Below, piece by piece: positions 57,335-64,000 of a stretch of DNA of 64,000 nt. The position numbers and the translations under genes are program-made. The notes below the pieces were generated by a model. It worked only from the letters and a program-made list of their open reading frames with translations, was not told the origin of the DNA and ran no database searches. The DNA is from Phycisphaerales bacterium UBA5793. Its GTDB lineage: Bacteria; Planctomycetota; Phycisphaerae; Phycisphaerales; UBA5793. Location of the stretch: contig DIDT01000067.1 in assembly GCA_002418285.1 (NCBI GenBank), forward strand, positions 124,001-188,000. The letters are read 5' to 3'. Numbering within the stretch: position 1 is the stretch's first letter; each line of letters starts with the position of its first letter.

Positions 57335-57370
57335 CCAAAGCCCATGTTCATCGAACATGGGCTTTGGTTT
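57335..57370. terminator. Bidirectional terminator between sat and the caspase-like gene
   Basis: A perfect 15-bp inverted repeat CCAAAGCCCATGTTC/GAACATGGGCTTTGG with a 3-base loop between two convergent genes. Confidence 0.82.
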
Positions 57371-57376
57371 GCGCGA

Positions 57377-58888
57377 TCACTGATTGCGCGTGACCTTCAC
57401 AACCGCGTCGAGACCGTAGGTTGTAATGAAGATCTGCCACGTGCTGCGGAAGAGGGTTGCATCGATGGGTATCCGCACGTGCAGCAGCGGGCCGTCCAGC
57501 GTCCGCTCCACGGCCCACTGACACTGGCCGCGCGGCACGTCCCGATGGTCGCGACTCGTAGTCAGCGATTCGACCTCGACCGACTCCACATCCTGCCAAC
57601 TCTCAGGCAGGATAAACACGCGATGCACTTCCATCTTCAGTTCGTTGAGCACATCGGGCGTCTGTACGCTGTAGTAGTCCATGAGCCGCGCCTGTGGCAG
57701 CATGCCGTCCAGCTGGTTCACGGCGCCATCCCTGAGCGGCTTCATCGCGATCGTGCAGCGCAGCGTCGATTCATCGATCTCTTCCGTGCCGGTGGTCAAC
57801 AAGTGTGCCGCCTTGTCCTTGAAAGGCGCGAACGCCGGGTCGCCGTAGACAATCATCCCGGCACCATTGCTCAACCGGTTGTCGTGGCCTTCGCCGGCAA
57901 AGTGACGCTCGGTCATGGGAGGGTAATGAACGCGCTCGGGCGAAAAGGCGAGCGCAAGACGATCGGCCATGCGCTTGCTCGCTTCACCCAACCGCATGCC
58001 ATCGTCAACAACCAGCAGGAACACCTGGTTGGCCAGCGGACCATGCCACGGGTCGATTCCGCCAAAGTACCCCGCCACGCCCGAGTCGATGACCGCCAGC
58101 GCCACTGATTTGTCAGGATTGATCACGCCACGATCGACGTACTCACCGGTCGCAAAGTTCGGCTCCCACCATCGACCAGGCGCACCGTTGTAGCACGCAC
58201 AGTTGATGAGGATCGCGCCGTTCAGATCAACCTTCCACTCGCGCAGGTCCGGCGCCTTGAAACATGAAACCATCTGATCAGGATACCCGTGCGAGAAGAA
58301 CAGCAGCACATCGCGCGTGGCGAAGTCGACGAACGCCGCTCGGGCCTTCTCCGCGCGCCATTGCTCAAGTTCCTTCACGCCGATCAAGTGCACATCCATG
58401 TCCAGGCCCAGCGCCTTGGCCGCCCCGCCGCCACGGTCGATCTTTGGAATGGGCATGCCTTCCCACGATCCAAAGAAACCGGCGCGCGAGCCATACTCGC
58501 GCTGCTGAGCCGTCTTGATGCGCTCAACAAACCTCGATGCAGCGGTGCCGTCGCGCCCCGTAATGAACGCGTACTCAAAATCAACAAACGGATCATCATC
58601 AACATTCGTCGCCACTTCGAGCAGGCGATGCGCGACCTGCACATCGATGCGATCGGGCGGCATCACATACGCCACGTAGCGCGGCTGTCGCTCCCCTAGC
58701 GTCGCAAGCAGCGCTTCGGTGTCATCGACATCGCACGTCAAAACCTCGCCATCGCGCAGCTCCGCCAGCGCCCGGGCCGCCGGCAAATACGCGTCGTCGG
58801 CGCCCGGCTCAACGAGCACGAGATAGCCACCCTGAGGCGGGGCAAGCATCGTTGCCAGAACGACTTGCGTGGCGAGTGCACTAACCAT
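57377..58888 (-). CDS. Exported protein with caspase/gingipain-like (clan CD) dyad
   Basis: 503 residues with a signal-like N-terminus (MVSALATQVVLATMLAPPQG). Clan CD peptidases have His-Gly after a hydrophobic strand, then Ala-Cys after another; here DVLLFFSHGYPDQM (H200) and NGAILINCACYNGAP (C232, with C230 nearby) fit that pattern with the expected spacing, and GYFGGIDPWHGP follows. The early LVLVEPGADDAYLPAARALA repeats the gingipain-type first strand. Cleavage specificity is unknown. ATG 58888 has GAAGGG six bases upstream. It could also be an inactive clan CD relative. Confidence 0.7.
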   Translation of the reverse strand: MVSALATQVVLATMLAPPQGGYLVLVEPGADDAYLPAARALAELRDGEVLTCDVDDTEALLATLGERQPRYVAYVMPPDRIDVQVAHRLLEVATNVDDDPFVDFEYAFITGRDGTAASRFVERIKTAQQREYGSRAGFFGSWEGMPIPKIDRGGGAAKALGLDMDVHLIGVKELEQWRAEKARAAFVDFATRDVLLFFSHGYPDQMVSCFKAPDLREWKVDLNGAILINCACYNGAPGRWWEPNFATGEYVDRGVINPDKSVALAVIDSGVAGYFGGIDPWHGPLANQVFLLVVDDGMRLGEASKRMADRLALAFSPERVHYPPMTERHFAGEGHDNRLSNGAGMIVYGDPAFAPFKDKAAHLLTTGTEEIDESTLRCTIAMKPLRDGAVNQLDGMLPQARLMDYYSVQTPDVLNELKMEVHRVFILPESWQDVESVEVESLTTSRDHRDVPRGQCQWAVERTLDGPLLHVRIPIDATLFRSTWQIFITTYGLDAVVKVTRNQ

Positions 58889-59075
58889 CAGCATCCCTTC
58901 AGCGGGGCATGTTAACAATACGATACGCGGCTGCCGCACCGCCGCAAACCGAATTGCACGTGTGTGGGGATTTGGTGCAATGGCCGCGAACTTGTCGGAC
59001 ATCGCCCAATGGAGCCTTGTGCCAATGTCTATCGTCACCCCTGATCGGCACATATCAAGCTATGGAGGAATCACG

Positions 59076-59747
59076 ATGCCACGCACGATCCGCCGCGTTT
59101 TTGCCTGGTCACTTGTCGCCGCAGCCGCTCTCCTGCCATCGACCGCGTTGGCGCAGCTTGTTCCCGTTCAGCAGCATCGCAACGTCCTCACCCTGCTCGA
59201 GACGGAGCGGTGCGCACACGGGAATTTCGAAAAGACTAATTCGAGCAATGGCACGGAACCCTTCGCGACCCGCTTGGTCGTCCACGACAGGTGCCCCGAT
59301 GGTCGAGCTGTTGCCGCAGCGGCCCAGCGCTCGTCCATTGCGTCCAACGCCATCGTCGCCGAAGGCGCGGCCTACAACGCGAACAGCGCAGGTGGGACAG
59401 GACTGATCAACACCCTCAATATCTCGACCGGGACATTTGATTTCCAGGTGCCGGCCAACACCGAGGTGATCATCAGCGGCACGCTGTCGGCGCGCAGCAG
59501 CGATCGGATTGACCTCGCCGAGGCTTCGCTCTTCTTCGGCTTCCTGCACGGCAGTCCGACATTTGTCAAGCAGGCTCATGCGGAAGGCAACGGCGAGCGC
59601 GTGACGGTTCGATTTGAGCAACACATGACGCTTGATGGCGGTCTCTACAGCCTGCAGATAGCCGCGCGCACCATCTTCGCTGATTCCGAAATCTCCGCTC
59701 AGCGAGCAGACGCGTACTTCAACATTCGTGTCGACGTCGTGAACTAG
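59076..59747 (+). CDS. Exported protein, unknown function
   Basis: 223 residues with a signal peptide (RRVFAWSLVAAAALLPSTAL, AQ). The mature part is beta-rich, with NISTGTFDFQVPANTEVIIS, GTLSARSSDRIDLAEASLFF and RVTVRFEQHMTLDGGLYSLQ resembling strands of a jelly-roll or sandwich; no family is recognised. GGAGGA precedes the ATG at 59076. It is divergent from the caspase-like gene, with an overlap-free gap of 187 bases. Likely periplasmic or extracellular. Confidence 0.7.
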   Translation: MPRTIRRVFAWSLVAAAALLPSTALAQLVPVQQHRNVLTLLETERCAHGNFEKTNSSNGTEPFATRLVVHDRCPDGRAVAAAAQRSSIASNAIVAEGAAYNANSAGGTGLINTLNISTGTFDFQVPANTEVIISGTLSARSSDRIDLAEASLFFGFLHGSPTFVKQAHAEGNGERVTVRFEQHMTLDGGLYSLQIAARTIFADSEISAQRADAYFNIRVDVVN

Positions 59748-59936
59748 CGCTGGGCGGCGCAATTTCAGGATCGACGGCGGCGTGACCGGACCACCGACCT
59801 CGAAGGTGGCGCCAGGCCCGCTACAGCATGCAGTTGTCACCGAAGCCATCATCAGCCACACGCCGATTCCGTTGAGGGGAGACATCTCGAGCACGCAGCC
59901 GCGCGGCTAGCATCATCCATCGATTGGAGGGCCAGC

Positions 59937-60494
59937 GTGACGCACCACCATCTTCCACGCCCGACGTCGCGAACGCTTCGATTCACTGCTTCGTGCGTTG
60001 TCATGGCAATGACCATCGCGGCACTTTCCGCGTGTTCCGTGACCGTCAGCGAACCGGAACGCCAGCCTCAAATTGGTCCAGGGTCAGCCGAGCTGGTTAT
60101 CGCCGACACCACGGGTCGAGTCATCATCGTCAGCGCGAGCTGGAAACCCAATATTGACTCGTGGATGCTCGTGCGCTCCGACAGCGACGTGCCGGTCTGG
60201 CGACCCATCAAGGTCGTGGAGGAGTCATCGCAGCCATGGACGCCGATGGAACTGGCCGATCCACAGGCCAGCGTGCTCAGCTGGACTCTGGATGCGATCG
60301 TCAATGAGCGGGGCCAGGTGATGATCATCATGCGATACGACGCGACCTACGTGCTCAGCATACTCGCCGATGGTACGATCGCCTGGCGCCGCCTTGCCGG
60401 AGAAGACACTCCGGCCAGAGCTGACGATCCCACCGCCCTGTCTCCCGGCGGATTCGGCATTCAGGGAATGTGGCACATCAACGCGCCGTCGTAG
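59937..60494 (+). CDS. Putative lipoprotein, unknown function
   Basis: 185 residues from GTG 59937 (GGAGGG upstream). A signal peptide ends in the lipobox ALSAC (Cys about 33), so it should be lipidated. The rest (about 150 residues) shows strand-like segments GRVIIVSASWKPNIDSWMLV and QVMIIMRYDATYVLSILADG with no recognised domain. A 189-base gap separates it from the exported protein at 59076, and the HlyD gene lies 123 bases further on. Confidence 0.65.
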   Translation: MTHHHLPRPTSRTLRFTASCVVMAMTIAALSACSVTVSEPERQPQIGPGSAELVIADTTGRVIIVSASWKPNIDSWMLVRSDSDVPVWRPIKVVEESSQPWTPMELADPQASVLSWTLDAIVNERGQVMIIMRYDATYVLSILADGTIAWRRLAGEDTPARADDPTALSPGGFGIQGMWHINAPS

Positions 60495-60617
60495 TGGGCA
60501 TTGCTCCAGGCCCCCCTGGTGCCGCACGAAAGTAGGTCGGCTACCTCACCCCGCCGCTCGCATCTGCCCGCGTACCATGAGCAGTAGACACTCCGCACAC
60601 GAAATGGAGTACTGATT

Positions 60618-61796
60618 GTGTGGAAGCGCATACTTGGCGTTGTCGTGGTCGCGGGTGTGCTGGGCGCGCTGCTGTGGTACAGTCAGTGGCGGGCCGTGCC
60701 ACGCACCGTTTCAGGTCTGATCGACGCTGATGAGATCCGCGTCGGCTCGCGCATCGGTGGGCGCGTGCAGCAGGTCCTCGTGGAAGAAGGACAGAGCGTC
60801 AGCGCCAACGACGTTCTCGTGCAACTCGACCCGTTCGATCTCGTCGAGCGCCAGGCGCAGGCGACGTATCAGCTCGCCGCCGCCAAAGCCGCCTACGACG
60901 AACGCCTCGCCGGCTACCGCGTCGAGGACATCGCGCAGGCCAAGGCGCGACGCGACAATCTGGCCGCAACGCTCGACAAACTCGTCAAGGGCCCGCGCGA
61001 GCAGGACATCGCCGCCGCCCGCGCCGAACTCGATCTCGCCAAGGCTCGCCGCGAACTCGCGCAGTCGACACATGACCGCGTCAGCACCGCACTCGCGCAG
61101 GGCGCCGCCACCGATTCTGAGATGGACCAGGCCATCGAGTCACTCAAGGTCGCCGAGGCCACCGTGACTGCACGACAGGAAGCGCTCAATCAGTTGCTCG
61201 AAGGCACGCGGCCCGAAGACATCGTCGCCGCCCGCGCCAGTCTCGAACAGGCCGACCAGCAGTGGCAGCAACTCAAGAACGGATATCGCAGGGAGGAGAT
61301 CGCGCAGGCCAAGGCGTCGATGGACGCCGCCGAGGCGGCGCTCCAGATCATCACGAAACAGATGGACGAACTGACCATCCGCGCCCCCGCCGACAGCGTT
61401 GTCGAAGCCATCGACCTCGAGCCTGGCGATCTCATCGGCCCCAATGCACCGGCGCTTTCGCTGCTTGATCTGAACAGCCTGTGGGTCCGCGCGTATATCC
61501 CGGAAACCGCGCTTGATCTCAACATCGGTAACCGACTGTGGATTTATGTGGATGCCTATCCCAACGAGCACTTCATCGGCCATGTCATCTTCATTGCCCG
61601 GGAAGCCGAGTTCACGCCCCGCAACGTGCAAACGCCCGAAGAACGATCCAAGCAGGTGTACCGCATCAAGGTCCAGATTGATGAGGGCCTCGATCGCCTG
61701 CGGCCGGGCATGTTCGCTGATGTGCATCTCGATGAGCGACCGCCTGCCGGCCCTGCTTCCGAAAGCACAACCAATCAACCGGAGAGCGGTGGGTAG
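60618..61796 (+). CDS. HlyD-family membrane fusion protein
   Basis: 392 residues with an N-terminal membrane anchor (ILGVVVVAGVLGALLWYS), a lipoyl half-motif (RIGGRVQQVLVEEGQSVSAN), a long helical hairpin with a repeated G-R-x-E-D-I-A-x-A-x-A pattern (GYRVEDIAQAKA, GPREQDIAAARA, GTRPEDIVAARA, GYRREEIAQAKA), and the returning DELTIRAPADSVVEAIDLEP barrel. It links an inner-membrane exporter to the outer membrane. The stop overlaps the start of the ABC gene by one base, so they work together. E. coli YhiI with RbbA is the nearest analogy. Confidence 0.9.
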   Translation: MWKRILGVVVVAGVLGALLWYSQWRAVPRTVSGLIDADEIRVGSRIGGRVQQVLVEEGQSVSANDVLVQLDPFDLVERQAQATYQLAAAKAAYDERLAGYRVEDIAQAKARRDNLAATLDKLVKGPREQDIAAARAELDLAKARRELAQSTHDRVSTALAQGAATDSEMDQAIESLKVAEATVTARQEALNQLLEGTRPEDIVAARASLEQADQQWQQLKNGYRREEIAQAKASMDAAEAALQIITKQMDELTIRAPADSVVEAIDLEPGDLIGPNAPALSLLDLNSLWVRAYIPETALDLNIGNRLWIYVDAYPNEHFIGHVIFIAREAEFTPRNVQTPEERSKQVYRIKVQIDEGLDRLRPGMFADVHLDERPPAGPASESTTNQPESGG

Positions 61797-64000
61797 TGTC
61801 CGCCGACTCACCCATCGTCATCGAGGCGAGCGGCCTGACGCGCCAATTCGGTTCGATCAAGGCCGTCGATGGCGTTTCCTTCGACGTGCGAAGCGGCGCG
61901 ATCTTCGGATTGCTCGGCCCGAACGGCAGTGGCAAGACCACCATCATCCGCATGCTCTGCGGCGTACTCCAACCAAGCGCCGGCCAGGCGAGCGTGCTTG
62001 GCCTGGAGATCCACACCCAGGCCGAACTCATCAAGCAGCGCATCGGCTACATGTCGCAACAGTTCAGCCTCTACGCCGACCTGAGCGTCCGCGAGAACAT
62101 TGAGTTCTACGGCCGCGTTTACGGCCTCGACGCCAACCGACGCAAACAGCGTCTGTCCGAAACGCTCGAACTCACCGGCCTGACCGATCGCATCGACCAA
62201 CTCGCCGGCACACTCAGCGGCGGATGGAAACAGCGCCTGGCGCTGGCCTGCTCGCTCGTACACGAACCCGAACTCATCTTCCTCGACGAACCGACCGCCG
62301 GCATCGATCCCGTCGCCCGCCGCCAGCTCTGGGATCTGCTCTTCGATCTCTCGGGCCGAGGCGTGACCCTCTTTGTCACGACGCACTACATGGACGAGGC
62401 TGAGCGCTGCTCGCCCGTCGGTTATATCTACATGTCGCGCCTGCTGCTGCTGGGCGAGCCCGAAACGCTCAAGCAGTTGCCCGAAGTCACGCCGACTGGC
62501 ACCCGCCGACTCGAACTCGAAGCCCACAATCCCACGCAACTGCTGGCGCCGCTGCGCCGCATCGATGGCGTGCGCGACGCGACGCTCTTCGGCCAGGCGA
62601 TCCACCTGCTGATCGACAAACAGCTCACCGGACCCGAAATTCGCGCCCGCCTTGATCTTCCCGAAGACGCCGCACCGATGCGCGAGATCGCGCCGACGCT
62701 CGAAGACGTCTTCGTCACCTTGACAGCCGACGCACAGAAACGTGTCGCCCAGGGCGAGCCGCTTAATATCCATCTTGAGGGTACGACTAAGACAGCCGAG
62801 GATGAAGACAACCCGGTTGGCAACAAGCCTGCGCCAACTACCGCTCCAGCTTCCCCGCAGCACAAACACCCTGCCGCCCACTCGCGCAGTCTTGCCGGCC
62901 TGCTGGCGATTCTCATCAAAGAGTTCACGCACATCCGCCGCCAGCCCGCCACGCTCTTCTTCATGCTGCTGGTGCCGCTGCTCCAGACGCTCATCTTCGG
63001 CTACGCCATCAACCTGCAGATCGAGCACATCCCCACCGTTGTCTTCGACCTCGATGGTCGCGACCAGGCCAGGCAGCTGATCGAGTCCTTCGTCAATACC
63101 CGAAGTTTTCAAATCATTGAGCGGGCCAACGACGAGCAATCATTCCGCAGCGCACTGAGCAGCGGCCGCGCCAAGGTTGGCATCGTCGTCCCGCCCGACT
63201 ACACCGACCGTCTCCTCAAGCGCCAGCAGACGACGGTCCAGGTGCTCATCGACGGCAGCGATTCGCAGGTCGCCACCACCGCGCAGAACACCGCCGCCCT
63301 GCTCGGTTTGCAGGCCTCCATCGCCATTGCGCGCCCCTTCGGTGAAGCGAACCAGGTCGCCCCCTCGCGCGACGCGACCGGCCACTCCGCGGCGCCAATC
63401 GAAGTCCGTCCGCGCGTCCTCTACAACCCGGATCTTGAAAGCGCCAACTTCTTTGTCCCCGGCCTGGTCGGCATCATCCTCCAACTCGTCACGCTCTTTC
63501 TCACTTCGTTCGCCGTCGTGCGCGAGCGCGAACTGGGCACCCTCGAACAACTCTTTGTCACCCCAGTCGGTCGCGCGGGCCTGCTGCTGGGCAAACTGCT
63601 GCCCTATGCCGTCGTCGGCTTTCTCGAGTCGCTGCTGGTGCTCTGCGTGATGGTCTACGTCTTTCACGTCCCCATCCACGGCAGTCTGCCGCTGCTGCTC
63701 TCGCTCACCTGGCTCTTTCTGGTTTGTTCGCTCGGGCTGGGCTTGCTCGTGTCCACATTGGCGCGCTCGCAGGCGACCGCCATGCAGTTTGCGTTCATGA
63801 TCATGCTCCCCAGCGTGCTGCTCTCGGGGTTCATGTTCCCGCGCGCCGAAATGCCCCTGCCCATCTACCTCATCACCTTCCTCATCCCCGTGACCTACTT
63901 CCTCGAAATCCTGCGCGGCATCATCCTCCGCGGCGCCGGGTTCATCGACCTGCTCCCATGGTCCGTCGGCCTCGCCATCGCCACGATTGTCGTCCTGGGC
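61796..64000 (+). CDS. ABC exporter, fused ATPase and ABC-2 permease (partial)
   Basis: The frame starts at GTG 61796 and is still open at the right edge, with 735 codons seen. The ATPase has Walker A GPNGSGKT, the Q-loop, signature LSGGWKQRLALA, Walker B LIFLDEPTAGIDP and switch His (TTHYMDEAE). A linker (about residues 310-370) leads to the permease: a membrane helix FFMLLVPLLQTLIFGYAI, a large outer loop (FDLDGRDQARQLIESFVNTR), then NFFVPGLVGIILQLVTLFLT and further helices, as in ABC-2 permeases. With the upstream HlyD protein it forms a drug- or lipid-type exporter; substrate unknown. Confidence 0.9.
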   Translation, partial: MSADSPIVIEASGLTRQFGSIKAVDGVSFDVRSGAIFGLLGPNGSGKTTIIRMLCGVLQPSAGQASVLGLEIHTQAELIKQRIGYMSQQFSLYADLSVRENIEFYGRVYGLDANRRKQRLSETLELTGLTDRIDQLAGTLSGGWKQRLALACSLVHEPELIFLDEPTAGIDPVARRQLWDLLFDLSGRGVTLFVTTHYMDEAERCSPVGYIYMSRLLLLGEPETLKQLPEVTPTGTRRLELEAHNPTQLLAPLRRIDGVRDATLFGQAIHLLIDKQLTGPEIRARLDLPEDAAPMREIAPTLEDVFVTLTADAQKRVAQGEPLNIHLEGTTKTAEDEDNPVGNKPAPTTAPASPQHKHPAAHSRSLAGLLAILIKEFTHIRRQPATLFFMLLVPLLQTLIFGYAINLQIEHIPTVVFDLDGRDQARQLIESFVNTRSFQIIERANDEQSFRSALSSGRAKVGIVVPPDYTDRLLKRQQTTVQVLIDGSDSQVATTAQNTAALLGLQASIAIARPFGEANQVAPSRDATGHSAAPIEVRPRVLYNPDLESANFFVPGLVGIILQLVTLFLTSFAVVRERELGTLEQLFVTPVGRAGLLLGKLLPYAVVGFLESLLVLCVMVYVFHVPIHGSLPLLLSLTWLFLVCSLGLGLLVSTLARSQATAMQFAFMIMLPSVLLSGFMFPRAEMPLPIYLITFLIPVTYFLEILRGIILRGAGFIDLLPWSVGLAIATIVVLG

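Overview
The window is GC-rich chromosomal DNA that looks like Planctomycetota, most likely class Phycisphaerae. The evidence is a tandem set of prepilin-like proteins starting GFTLIELLVVISIIALLIGL and carrying a C-terminal H-x-D(G/A)HA motif, several membrane proteins with a CxxCxYxL...CPECG zinc ribbon, and many secreted beta-propeller proteins. No rRNA, tRNA, CRISPR array, transposase or phage gene was seen. It reads as ordinary chromosome with accessory patches. The assignment rests on protein style only.

Layout. 1-4.7 kb: end of a molybdopterin oxidoreductase, a TauE/SafE exporter, a methyltransferase and a copper P-type ATPase. 4.8-10.3 kb (minus strand): a tight four-gene amino-sugar operon (Na+/solute symporter, cytosolic GH20 hexosaminidase, AnmK, MurQ) that could import and dismantle anhydro-muropeptide sugars. 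10.6-15.1 kb: an alternative sigma factor with its own promoter and terminator, a secreted HAF-repeat protein, the GTPase Obg and a BON protein. 15.1-19.2 kb: a response regulator/histidine kinase pair and a dienelactone-hydrolase-like enzyme. 19.2-34.5 kb: mostly envelope or secreted proteins (zinc-ribbon membrane proteins, propeller proteins, an M61 peptidase, a lipoprotein), interrupted by a DUF1801 protein, a TetR regulator with its methyltransferase target, and a macrodomain enzyme.

34.6-40.6 kb: a sulfotransferase-like gene and a complete polyhydroxyalkanoate locus (phasin, PhaE, PhaC, an SDR, a PhaB/FabG-type reductase, and divergent PhaR with candidate operators). 40.9-45.3 kb: four tandem prepilin-like genes, each closed by almost the same terminator hairpin; the two middle ones share a promoter and leader architecture. 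45.3-51.1 kb: an M50 protease, an AlkP-superfamily enzyme, a zinc-ribbon membrane protein and an FAD oxidoreductase. 51.2-55.7 kb: three tandem paralogues of an unknown anchored protein, the middle one interrupted by one in-frame stop. 55.9-64 kb: ATP sulfurylase behind a structured leader, a caspase-fold-like protein, two small exported proteins, and an HlyD/ABC exporter pair running off the end.

The most interesting threads are: (i) a common C-terminal domain on four secreted proteins with four unrelated repeat architectures; (ii) the prepilin array built from repeated transcription units; (iii) the split middle paralogue; (iv) histone-H1-like lysine-rich tails on several otherwise ordinary proteins; (v) TetR operators lying exactly in the -35/-10 spacer of two promoters.
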